7,137 nt of DNA from JBBQNY01 sp038221545 (GTDB lineage Bacteria > Pseudomonadota > Gammaproteobacteria > Xanthomonadales > Ahniellaceae): NCBI GenBank assembly GCA_038221545.1, contig JBBRIE010000156.1, positions 1 to 7,137 on the forward strand, given 5' to 3'. The translations under genes and the position numbers were made by a program. Positions 1-5,794 of this stretch are shown here, one piece after another (position 1 is the first letter of the stretch; each line of letters begins with the position of its first letter). The notes under the pieces are model-generated. The model worked only from the letters and a program-made list of their open reading frames with translations, ran no database searches and was not told the origin of the DNA.

Positions 1-367
1 GCAGGTAATCCGGCGGCGTGCGGAACAACGCCGCATCCAGTGCCAGCTCACGCTCGACGCCCGCGTCGGCGCCGATGGGCGCACCCGCCGCCACGCGGCC
101 GAGCAGGGGTACGCGCAGCGTGTCCCGCGCCCGCGCCCGCGCAGCCGCAGGACGACGGGGCAGGCGAATGCCGCGCGCGACGCCCGGCACGAGTTCGATC
201 AAACCCCGGGCCGCCAGCGCCTCGAGATGCTTGCGCGCCGAGCGTGGTTGGCGAAAACCGAAGGACTGCGCGATCTCGGCCAGTGTCGGCGCGCCTTCGC
301 CCTGCTCAAGGCGCGTGCGGAGGTAGGCCAGTATCTGTCGTTGCCGATGGGTGGGAGTGGCGCGCAT
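1..367 (-). CDS. lexA: LexA-family SOS repressor, N-terminal ~122 residues (cut by window edge)
   Basis: This is the SOS-response repressor. It binds operators of DNA-damage genes and cleaves itself when RecA filaments form. The gene runs leftward out of the window, so only the DNA-binding domain and the start of the peptidase domain are visible. The reading MRATPTHRQRQILAYLR begins where E. coli LexA begins. A winged HTH follows (TLAEIAQSFGF at 28-38, recognition helix PRSARKHLEAL at 41-51, wing GVARGIRL at 62-69), then a linker rich in Ala and Arg. The self-cleavage site VAAGAP is present, with the scissile bond at Ala94-Gly95, and is followed by a recognisable LexA stretch (ALDAALFRTPPDYL). 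The catalytic Ser and Lys lie beyond the edge. The recognition helix differs from E. coli (RSARKHL against NAAEEHL), which suggests a non-CTGT operator. There is no Shine-Dalgarno sequence before the ATG. Whether this is the housekeeping copy or a LexA2 linked to an imuA-imuB-dnaE2 cassette depends on genes to the left. Confidence 0.93.
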   Translation of the reverse strand, partial: MRATPTHRQRQILAYLRTRLEQGEGAPTLAEIAQSFGFRQPRSARKHLEALAARGLIELVPGVARGIRLPRRPAAARARARDTLRVPLLGRVAAGAPIGADAGVERELALDAALFRTPPDYL

Positions 368-368
368 G

Positions 369-386
369 GGTACAAATATAGGTACC
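369..386 (-). promoter_or_regulatory. Candidate LexA operator (GTAC-N8-GTAC inverted repeat)
   Basis: On the minus strand this reads GGTACCTATATTTGTACC, with perfect 5-bp arms GGTAC and GTACC around an 8-bp AT-rich core. The overall geometry equals the E. coli box (CTGT-N8-ACAG) with different half-sites. It covers the -10 and ends 1 bp before the lexA start codon, so a bound repressor would block polymerase. GTAC-containing LexA2 sites are known from other proteobacteria but with shorter spacing. Assigning this one to LexA is inferred from position and symmetry. Confidence 0.55.
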
Positions 387-403
387 TTTCGCGTACGCGA
401 CAA
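375..403 (-). promoter_or_regulatory. lexA promoter, apparently leaderless
   Basis: On the minus strand a TTGTCG -35 (398-403; 4 of 6 consensus bases) is followed by exactly 17 bp and then a TATATT -10 (375-380; 5 of 6). Normal spacing from the -10 puts transcription start at, or within a base of, the A of the lexA ATG at 367. No room is left for a ribosome-binding site, so the transcript should be leaderless. The promoter was inferred by eye from consensus and spacing. Confidence 0.6.
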
Positions 404-427
404 GGACTATCGGGCGACCGGGGTCCT
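403..427 (-). other. Imperfect hairpin between the metallopeptidase stop and lexA promoter
   Basis: Outer arms AGGAC (403-407) and GTCCT (423-427) enclose an inner CGG/CCG stem (411-413 and 418-420) with a four-base loop. It sits just after the metallopeptidase stop codon and abuts the lexA -35. There is no T-run on the minus strand, so it is not a standard intrinsic terminator. It may slow read-through into lexA or may be chance in GC-rich DNA. Confidence 0.25.
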
Positions 428-434
428 CATGCGC

Positions 435-1049
435 TCACGGGAAGCGCGGATTGCCCGCCGCATCAAGCATGCCGCGCGCTACCAGCCAGTCGCGGGCGTT
501 GTCCGCGTCGGCCTCGAACCAGCCGCGTGCGGAGCCGAGGCGGAAGCTGTAGCCCCAGGCATCCATGTCGGCCATGAGACGCTCGCGGCCCACGTCGACG
601 AGAAGGTCGGCGAGCACGATCTGCAGGTAGCAGGTCGCGTCTTCCTCGTCGATCGAATCGCTGGCGTTGGTGTCGAGTTGCGCGCGCTCGTGCGCGGGCT
701 TGACGATCAGGTGACAGGACTCGTGCAGCGCCGAATGCACGGGCGTGTCGGGTCGCAGGAACACCTTGCCGCCGATAATCCCCGCTTCCGGATCGCCCCA
801 GAAGCTGCCGGGGATCGGCACCCCGCACGGGACTTCGACCAGATCGAGGCCGAAGCGGTCGAGCAGCATGCGCAGTTCGCCGGCGCGGAGATCAGCGCAG
901 GTCAGTACCGTGGTGCTGACCTCGGCAACGGCAATGCCCGGAGTGGCAGGCCCCGGTGCGTGCTCAGCTTGCGCTGGCGGCAAGGGGAAGCGGAGCGGTG
1001 CGGCCAAGGCGGCAACGCAGCCAGGGTTCGTCGGGCAGGCTCGTCCCAT
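435..1049 (-). CDS. Putative zinc metallopeptidase (HExxH, IrrE-like layout), hypothetical
   Basis: I do not recognise a named gene. In the longest reading (204 residues) the sequence shows HESCH at 109-113, a full HExxH zinc-binding motif, and EEDA at 135-138, which could supply the third zinc ligand 22-23 residues later. This HExxH...ExxA arrangement suggests a gluzincin-like fold and recalls ImmA/IrrE proteases, although the gap is a little shorter than in IrrE. The C-terminal part (MDAWGYSFRLGSARGWFEAD) is well-formed protein. No signal peptide is evident, so a cytoplasmic location is expected. The start is uncertain. ATG at 1049 overlaps the GNAT gene by 86 nt, TTG codons occur at 1004 and 983, and ATG at 869 gives 144 residues that still contain the whole motif. 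Protein-like sequence seems to begin near residue 45, so the first 30 or so residues may not be real. It precedes lexA by 67 bp on the same strand. The substrate is unknown, and activity is inferred from the motif alone. Confidence 0.75.
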   Translation of the reverse strand: MGRACPTNPGCVAALAAPLRFPLPPAQAEHAPGPATPGIAVAEVSTTVLTCADLRAGELRMLLDRFGLDLVEVPCGVPIPGSFWGDPEAGIIGGKVFLRPDTPVHSALHESCHLIVKPAHERAQLDTNASDSIDEEDATCYLQIVLADLLVDVGRERLMADMDAWGYSFRLGSARGWFEADADNARDWLVARGMLDAAGNPRFP

Positions 1050-1560
1050 AGGTCGTCGCGACGTAGGGGAAGCTGCACAGTTCCTTCGCGAGCAGGCTCA
1101 CGTGCTGGCCGCCCGGCATCGCATGTTGTCCGACTTCGTGGAATCCGTACGCACCATGGAACAGCACGACGGCGTCGTTGCGGGGTTCGAGCATGACTTC
1201 GCAGGTAAGCCACGGCGACCTGACTTCCGCGTAGCTCTGCACGTCTGCGTAGAACACGCGGCCGAGACCGACGCCGCGGTAGGCCGCCGCGATCACGATG
1301 CGGTCGATGTAGGTGAACCTGGGGTAGCGCGCGCCGAAGAAACGGAAGTTGGTGCTGTCGTAATCGGCCTCGGCATCCAGGCCGATCAGGAAACCGGCGA
1401 GATGGTCGTCGATCTGCGCTACGCGGAAGTACGCGGCCTGCCGGAACAGGTGGCGCATGCGCGTCCCGTCGATCGGCAGGATCGCGGCACCCGCGGCGTT
1501 GTTCATGCCCAGCAACTGGTCGAGGTCGGCTTCGCGGGCATCACGCAACAAAAGGGTCAT
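964..1560 (-). CDS. GNAT-family N-acetyltransferase (COG3818-like)
   Basis: This is a cytoplasmic acetyl-CoA-dependent acyltransferase of 198 residues with unknown acceptor. Motif A carries the acetyl-CoA pyrophosphate loop RGVGLG at 95-100, after strand YIDRIVI (84-90). CEVMLEPRN (120-128) and VLFHGAYGFHEVG (132-144) match the later GNAT core strands and the helix following Asn128. The stretch AYFRVAQIDDHLAGFLIG and the ADYDSTNFRFFGARYPRF region resemble the predicted acetyltransferases of COG3818. After the fold ends at LLAKEL (156-161) there is a 37-residue tail containing LPDEPWL. The ATG at 1560 was chosen because MTLLLRDARE is a typical GNAT start; the open frame continues to 1731 but with arginine-rich, unlikely protein. 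GGAA a few bases upstream is only a weak ribosome-binding site. The tail overlaps the longest reading of the downstream metallopeptidase, so the two are probably co-transcribed. Confidence 0.88.
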   Translation of the reverse strand: MTLLLRDAREADLDQLLGMNNAAGAAILPIDGTRMRHLFRQAAYFRVAQIDDHLAGFLIGLDAEADYDSTNFRFFGARYPRFTYIDRIVIAAAYRGVGLGRVFYADVQSYAEVRSPWLTCEVMLEPRNDAVVLFHGAYGFHEVGQHAMPGGQHVSLLAKELCSFPYVATTYGTSLPDEPWLRCRLGRTAPLPLAASAS

Positions 1561-1582
1561 GGGTTTCCGCAGGGCCTGATTC

Positions 1583-1618
1583 CGGCGGCGCGGATTATGC
1601 CATGCGCGAATGCCGCCG
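1583..1618. repeat. 7-bp inverted repeat flanking the GNAT -10
   Basis: Perfect arms CGGCGGC (1583-1589) and GCCGCCG (1612-1618) are separated by 22 bp that contain the extended -10. A second, outer pair, TCCGG (1581-1585) and CCGGA (1624-1628), partly overlaps. On the plus strand the right arm is followed by TTTT, giving a terminator-like look, but no gene ends on that strand here. It could be an operator for the divergent genes or a chance product of high GC. Confidence 0.3.
1594..1602 (-). promoter_or_regulatory. Extended -10 promoter for the GNAT gene
   Basis: The minus strand reads TGGCATAAT: a TGn extension directly before CATAAT (5 of 6 bases of the -10 consensus, at 1594-1599). No good -35 hexamer lies at 16-18 bp, as is common for extended -10 promoters. 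Start of transcription near 1587 would give a leader of about 27 nt before the ATG at 1560. It is the only AT-rich promoter-like patch in this divergent gap. Confidence 0.4.
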
Positions 1619-1705
1619 TTTTGCCGGAAGCGCGCTCCGCGCCCGGACCCGACGGGTGACCTGTGGCGGATTGCCTCGCGCAGGGGCCGAGTCCAAGATG
1701 CAGCG

Positions 1706-2863
1706 ATGCGGTGGCCGCGCTGGAACCACATCGACCTGTTGCGCTACGCAGGCCTGTTCACGTACCTGTGCGTCGGCTTGCCGATGCTGCAGCAGTTCTG
1801 GCTGCCCGACATCGAGACCGACAGCTTCGAGCTGCGCGGCTGGTGGGCCAGCTACCTCGCGTTCGGCACTTCCTACTGGCTGGTGACGCGCGATCTCGGC
1901 ACGCGTCGGCCCTCTCGCTGGCGACTGCCGCTGTTGCTGGTGATGAACATCGCGTCGCTCGGCATCAACTACTTCAGCGAGAGCGGCCTCGCTGGCATCC
2001 TGCTGGTGGTGATTTCCGGCGTCCTGCCCTGGATGATGCCGTTGCGTTTCGCGATCGCATGGGCGGTGTTGAGCAGTGTCAGCCTGATTCCAACCCTGGC
2101 CAACCTGCCAGGGTGGACGTTGCTGCAGGCGATACTGCAGAGTGCCCTGTATCTCGGGTTCTCGAGCTTCACGTTCGTCACCGCGCTTGTCGCGAAGGGA
2201 CAGGCCGAGGCGCGGGAAGAGCAGCGCAGGCTCAACTCCGAACTCCGGGCGACCCGCGAACTGCTGGCGGAGTCGAGCCGCATGGGCGAGCGCGTACGCA
2301 TTTCGCGCGAATTGCATGACCTGCTGGGCCATCACCTGACTGCGCTGAGCCTCAACCTCGAAGTCGCGAGCCACATCGTCGAAGGCGCCGCCCGCGAGCG
2401 CGTGCGCCAGGCGCAGACGCTCGCAAAGCTGCTGCTGGCCGACGTGCGCGAAGCGGTCAGCCAGCTTCGCCACGCCGAAGCGATCGACCTGCGCAAGGCG
2501 CTGGCCACGCTGACCGACGGCGTGCCCGGCCTGCGCATCCACCTCGAGATGCCGGAACAGTTTGCAGTCGAGGATCCGCAGCGCGCGCAGGTGCTGCTGC
2601 GCTGCGCCCAGGAGACGATCACCAACGCGGTGCGACACGCCGGCGCCGTGAATCTCTGGTTGCGCTTCGTGCGCGATGGCGACAACGTATTGCACATGCA
2701 TGCGCGCGACGACGGCATTGGCAGCGACCGCTGGGTGCAGGGCAACGGTCTGATCGGCATGCGCGAACGTCTTGCCCGCTTCGGTGGTCGCCTGGATATC
2801 GCCAGTGCGGCGGGCCGCGGTTTCGTGCTGGAAGCGATGTTGCCATTGGAGAAAACGGAATGA
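1706..2863 (+). CDS. DesK/NarL-type membrane sensor histidine kinase
   Basis: This 385-residue inner-membrane sensor kinase should autophosphorylate on His and pass the phosphate to the regulator encoded next. The first ~165 residues form about six hydrophobic segments (roughly 11-31, 46-60, 74-90, 94-113, 115-132, 137-163) with almost no extracytoplasmic domain, so it probably senses a membrane or intramembrane signal. A charged coiled coil (~166-195) leads to the HisKA_3 dimerisation box SRELHDLLGHHLTALSLNLE, with phospho-acceptor His204. The HATPase domain shows the N box ETITNAVRHAG (Asn307), the G1 box DDGIG (335-339), GNGLIGMRERL (346-356) and GRGF (370-373). All catalytic motifs are intact. 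The ATG at 1706 was preferred over ATG 1610 because the intervening 32 residues are Arg- and Pro-rich and precede the first membrane helix. No strong ribosome-binding site or promoter is visible upstream. The stimulus is unknown. Confidence 0.92.
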   Translation: MRWPRWNHIDLLRYAGLFTYLCVGLPMLQQFWLPDIETDSFELRGWWASYLAFGTSYWLVTRDLGTRRPSRWRLPLLLVMNIASLGINYFSESGLAGILLVVISGVLPWMMPLRFAIAWAVLSSVSLIPTLANLPGWTLLQAILQSALYLGFSSFTFVTALVAKGQAEAREEQRRLNSELRATRELLAESSRMGERVRISRELHDLLGHHLTALSLNLEVASHIVEGAARERVRQAQTLAKLLLADVREAVSQLRHAEAIDLRKALATLTDGVPGLRIHLEMPEQFAVEDPQRAQVLLRCAQETITNAVRHAGAVNLWLRFVRDGDNVLHMHARDDGIGSDRWVQGNGLIGMRERLARFGGRLDIASAAGRGFVLEAMLPLEKTE

Positions 2864-3516
2864 GTTCGCAGCCGTTGATCACCGTTTGCCTGGTCGACGA
2901 CCAGACGCTCGTTCGGCAGGGTGTCCGCAGCCTGCTGGAACTCTCGGATTCGGTACGCGTCGTCGCGGAAGCGATCGATGGCAAGCAGGCGCTCGAAGTC
3001 ATCCCCGCCGCGAAACCCGACGTCGTGCTTCTGGACATGCGCATGCCGGGGCTGTCGGGCCTCGACGTGCTCAATGCGCTGCGCGAGCGGGGCGAGTTGC
3101 CGCCCACCATCATCCTCACGACCTTCGACGACGACCAGCTGGTGCTAGCGGGGCTGAAGGCCGGTGCGCGCGGCTACCTGCTCAAGGACGTCTCGCTCGA
3201 CCAGCTGGTGGACGCGATCAAGACGGTGGCCAGCGGGGGTTCGCTCGTGCAGCCGGTCGTCACGCAGAGGCTCCTGTCCGGGCTCGAGCGCATGCACAAC
3301 GAGTTCGCGAGCCTGGACCAGCCCGATCCGCTGACGGAACGGGAGACCGAGATATTGCGGCTCATGGCTGGCGGGTACAGCAACAAGGAGATCGCCAATT
3401 CGCTGAGCGTGGCCGAAGGCACCGTCAAGAACCACGTTTCCAACATCCTGTCCAAGCTCGGCGTGCGCGATCGCACGAGGGCAGTACTCAAGGCGTTCGA
3501 ACTGGGCATGGTTTGA
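2860..3516 (+). CDS. NarL/LuxR-family response regulator
   Basis: This is the DNA-binding partner of the preceding kinase, 218 residues, the usual length for the family. The receiver domain (about 6-122) has the acidic pair Asp13/Asp14, phospho-acceptor Asp59 in VVLLDMRMPG, Thr87/Thr88 in ILTTFDD, and Lys109 in YLLKD. The C-terminal LuxR-type HTH runs from PLTERETEILRLMAGG (157-172) through SNKEIANSLSVAEGTVKNHVSNILSKLGV (174-202). Its ATG overlaps the kinase TGA in ATGA, and GGAG at 2848-2851 lies 8 nt upstream, so translation is coupled. Everything needed for phospho-relay and DNA binding is present. The target is unknown; autoregulation or control of the genes to the right is plausible but not shown. 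Confidence 0.95.
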   Translation: MSSQPLITVCLVDDQTLVRQGVRSLLELSDSVRVVAEAIDGKQALEVIPAAKPDVVLLDMRMPGLSGLDVLNALRERGELPPTIILTTFDDDQLVLAGLKAGARGYLLKDVSLDQLVDAIKTVASGGSLVQPVVTQRLLSGLERMHNEFASLDQPDPLTERETEILRLMAGGYSNKEIANSLSVAEGTVKNHVSNILSKLGVRDRTRAVLKAFELGMV

Positions 3517-3560
3517 CCTCTGGCTGCATGGCGCGGCGCAGGACAGGGGCTGCGATTCAG

Positions 3561-3575
3561 GGGTTCGATGAACCC
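3561..3575. promoter_or_regulatory. Perfect palindrome, candidate operator upstream of the SRPBCC gene
   Basis: GGGTTC-GAT-GAACCC is a perfect inverted repeat with 6-bp arms and a 3-bp centre, in the 165-bp gap between the response regulator and the SRPBCC gene. Such a short symmetric site could be bound by a dimeric regulator such as the NarL-type protein encoded just upstream. As RNA it would form only a small hairpin without a U-tract. The remainder of the gap shows a weak GGCGG/CCGCC stem (3643-3660) and no convincing promoter. Confidence 0.35.
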
Positions 3576-3681
3576 GCGACAGACGAGCCACCGCCGACGG
3601 AGCTGCATTTACTGGCTGCGCGCGCTCGTCTTGGGTAGCATTGGCGGCCCTGCGACCGCCCCTTCAGGATTGCCCCCGCCC

Positions 3682-4734
3682 ATGATTCGCCTTCTTGAGC
3701 TGCTGATCGCATTCGTCATCGTCGCTCTCCTGTTCGTGGTGATCGGTGTGTTCCTGCCTCGCAGGGCGACGGTGGAACGCTCCGTCGAGCTGACGAACCC
3801 CATCGTCCAGGTCTTCGATACGGTCAACGGTTTCCGCAAGTTCGCCAGCTGGTCGGCCTTCACCGTGGTCGACCCTCGCGCCAGGACCAAGGTCAGCGGG
3901 CCGCAGTCGGGTGAAGGCGCCACGTTCTCGTGGGACAGTTTCGAGAAGGGCGTCGGCAAGGGCAGCATCGAGATCGTCGAGTCGGTCCCGAACGAGAAGG
4001 TCGTCTCGAAGCTGACGAATTACTGGCGCGGAGACACCAAGCGCTCGAGCATCTTCCTGCGCACGCAGCCGACCACTGGCGCGACGCGCCTGCTGTGGAA
4101 AGTGAGCCTGGATTGCAAGTGGGACCTGCTGTGCCGGTACCAGGGCATGTACCTGAACGGCCGCATGGGTGAACTGATGCGCACCAGCCTCAACAAGCTC
4201 GCCACCGCGATGGCCTCGTATCCGAACGTCGACTACAGCCAGGTCGATATCGGCGAGGTGGACACCGACGCCAGGCCTTTCCTCTACGTGGAGTCTGAAG
4301 TCACCTCTGTTCCCATCGAATGGGCCACGGCCGAGGCCGTCCAGGAATCCGCGTGGACCGAAGTGGAGGCGTTCCTCGCCGCCAACAACCTCGTCGCAAC
4401 CGGGCCGCGTACGCGCGTGGTCGTCGAACTCGCCGAAGACAAGAACATTTTCCGGATGGGCGTGCCGGTCGAGGCCCTCGACGCCATCGCGCCGACGGGC
4501 AACGTGAGGATCGGCCAGCTGCCGGCCGCGACGGCCATCCGCGTGAGCTACGTGGGCCATCGCGTGGGCCTGAACCGCCCGCGCGACATGCAGCGCGCCT
4601 ATGCGCTGACCCACGGATACGCCTACGATCCGGACTACAAGGACACCTGGGAGGAATGGCCTCCGACCATCGTGCCGGAGAACGCGCAGTTCGAGCCGAA
4701 TCCCACGACCGTGCTCTACATGCCGGTCGAGTGA
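3682..4734 (+). CDS. Membrane-anchored SRPBCC plus GyrI-like effector-binding protein
   Basis: This 350-residue two-domain protein has no assigned reaction. An N-terminal hydrophobic helix (about 4-24, LLELLIAFVIVALLFVVIGVF) likely anchors it in the inner membrane. Residues ~28-178 look like an SRPBCC (polyketide cyclase/START-like) domain: ATVERSVELTNPIVQVFDTVNGFRKF is the typical opening, and LLWKVSLDCKWDLLCRY plus a long C-terminal helix follow. Residues ~197-348 resemble the GyrI-like/AraC effector-binding fold (FLYVESEV, VVVELAEDKNIFRMGVPVE, closing TTVLYMPVE). Both folds bind small hydrophobic ligands, so a ligand-sensing or lipid-handling role is inferred. The ATG at 3682 directly precedes the membrane helix; ATG 3568 would add a basic, unlikely leader. 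AGGA at 3666-3669 is a weak ribosome-binding site. It stands alone between a two-component system and an ABC operon, all in the same direction. Confidence 0.85.
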   Translation: MIRLLELLIAFVIVALLFVVIGVFLPRRATVERSVELTNPIVQVFDTVNGFRKFASWSAFTVVDPRARTKVSGPQSGEGATFSWDSFEKGVGKGSIEIVESVPNEKVVSKLTNYWRGDTKRSSIFLRTQPTTGATRLLWKVSLDCKWDLLCRYQGMYLNGRMGELMRTSLNKLATAMASYPNVDYSQVDIGEVDTDARPFLYVESEVTSVPIEWATAEAVQESAWTEVEAFLAANNLVATGPRTRVVVELAEDKNIFRMGVPVEALDAIAPTGNVRIGQLPAATAIRVSYVGHRVGLNRPRDMQRAYALTHGYAYDPDYKDTWEEWPPTIVPENAQFEPNPTTVLYMPVE

Positions 4735-4748
4735 GGCCGCGTTCCCGG

Positions 4749-4766
4749 GCGCCGCTCGCGCGGCGC
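4749..4766 (+). terminator. GC-rich hairpin after the SRPBCC gene
   Basis: GCGCCGC (4749-4755), loop TCGC, GCGGCGC (4760-4766) is a perfect 7-bp stem, 14 nt after the SRPBCC stop codon. It lacks a downstream T-run, so it is not a classical intrinsic terminator, but stems of this strength without U-tracts often mark transcript ends in GC-rich bacteria. It separates the SRPBCC gene from the ABC operon. I see no clear promoter in the rest of the 97-bp gap. Confidence 0.4.
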
Positions 4767-4831
4767 GCATCCGTCACCGGTAATCGCCAGCGCATGCCAG
4801 GAACGGCGTGCGCGGGTGGGGGCACGGGCGC

Positions 4832-5794
4832 ATGATCGAGGCATCGAATCTGTCCCGGCACTATGGCGCGCAGGTCGCGGTGGACGGCGTTTCGTTCCGC
4901 GTCGAGCCTGGCCAGGTACTCGGCTTCCTCGGCCCGAACGGTGCCGGCAAGACGACGACGATGCGCATGCTCGCGGGCTTCCTCACGCCGACGGCCGGAT
5001 GCGCGAGGATCTGTGGCCATGACGTGGTGCTCGAGCCGCAGGCAGCGCGTCGCATGCTCGGATATCTGCCCGAAGGCGCGCCGAGCTACGGCGAGATGCG
5101 GGTCGGGGATTTCCTCAAATTCATTGCTGATGTGCGGGGCCTCGCCGGCTCGCGACAGCGGCAGCGCCTCGACGACGTGCTGACGCGGCTCGACCTGCAG
5201 GGCGTCTGGTCGCAGACCATCGAGACCTTGTCCAAGGGTTTCCGCCGGCGGGTGGGGCTGGCTCAGGCCATACTCGACGATCCACCGGTGCTGATCCTCG
5301 ACGAGCCCACGGATGGCCTGGACCCGAACCAGAAACACGAAGTGCGCGGCCTCATCCATGCGATGCGCGACAAGACCGTGGTGGTCTCCACCCACATTCT
5401 CGAAGAAGTCGAAGCCGTGTGCACGCGCGCGATCATCATCAACGACGGACGCATCGTCGCCGATGCCACGCCGCAGGCACTGCTCGCCCGATCGCGATAT
5501 GCGGGCGCCATCAGCGTGCGTGCCGCGCACCCCTCGGTGGTCCGTGACCGCCTGTTGAGGCTTGCCGGCGTGTCGGCGATCGAAGTGGACGACAGCGGCG
5601 ATCGCGTGCTCGCGCTTCCGACGCCGGGCGTCGACCTCTACACGGAAGTCGAAGCCATGCTGCGCGCCGAGCAGATCGAGGTGCACGAGATTTCGCGCGA
5701 GCGTGGCCGGCTGGAAGACGTCTTCCGCGCGTTGACGCGGCCGGCACCCGCGTCTGCGGATGCCGCTTCCGGCGGGCAGGGACTCGCGCCATGA
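4832..5794 (+). CDS. ABC transporter ATP-binding protein, GldA-like
   Basis: This 320-residue ATPase should power an ABC-2 type exporter in the inner membrane, with the permease encoded next. The nucleotide-binding domain is complete: Walker A GPNGAGKTT (34-42), LGYLPE in the Q-loop position (77-81, lacking the usual Gln as in GldA-type proteins), signature LSKGFRRRVGLAQAI (133-147), Walker B VLILDEPT with catalytic Glu158, D-loop GLDP (162-165) and switch His188 in VVSTHILEEVE. A C-terminal extension of about 100 residues is typical of DrrA/GldA-like subunits. The start at MIEASNLSRHYG was chosen because it is the standard ABC opening; ATG 4808 adds eight unlikely residues. G-rich sequence at 4816-4822 may serve as a ribosome-binding site. 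The stop overlaps the permease start by 4 nt. Similarity to gliding-motility GldA reflects the family; gliding itself is not implied. Confidence 0.93.
   Translation: MIEASNLSRHYGAQVAVDGVSFRVEPGQVLGFLGPNGAGKTTTMRMLAGFLTPTAGCARICGHDVVLEPQAARRMLGYLPEGAPSYGEMRVGDFLKFIADVRGLAGSRQRQRLDDVLTRLDLQGVWSQTIETLSKGFRRRVGLAQAILDDPPVLILDEPTDGLDPNQKHEVRGLIHAMRDKTVVVSTHILEEVEAVCTRAIIINDGRIVADATPQALLARSRYAGAISVRAAHPSVVRDRLLRLAGVSAIEVDDSGDRVLALPTPGVDLYTEVEAMLRAEQIEVHEISRERGRLEDVFRALTRPAPASADAASGGQGLAP

Noticed and set aside
18..577. Three small plus-strand frames across the lexA gene (18-326, 40-381, 227-577)
   Set aside because: They are Arg-, Ala- and Pro-rich shadows of the LexA reading on the opposite strand.
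1583..1622. Intrinsic terminator on the plus strand (GC stem followed by TTTT)
   Set aside because: No plus-strand gene ends here, the loop is 22 nt and the T-run is short. It is listed only as an inverted repeat.
351..1659. Long plus-strand frames (351-1196 and 745-1659) opposite the metallopeptidase and GNAT genes
   Set aside because: Composition is shadow-like and no motif is seen. The minus-strand readings have coherent GNAT and HExxH features and explain the region.
1595..2701. A 368-codon minus-strand frame opposite the histidine kinase
   Set aside because: It is rich in Gln, Arg, Ala and His with no domain, and lies antisense to an intact kinase with all H, N and G boxes.
3561..3575. 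GGTTCGAT similarity to a tRNA T-arm
   Set aside because: No acceptor stem, D-arm or anticodon arm can be drawn around it; the match is explained by the palindrome alone.
3568..3681. N-terminal extension of the SRPBCC protein from ATG 3568
   Set aside because: The extra 38 residues are basic and unstructured and would bury the membrane anchor; ATG 3682 gives a normal start to the helix.
3664..4770. A 368-codon minus-strand frame opposite the SRPBCC-GyrI gene
   Set aside because: It has low-complexity His-, Arg- and Asp-rich composition typical of antisense frames. The plus-strand protein has a membrane helix and two recognisable folds.
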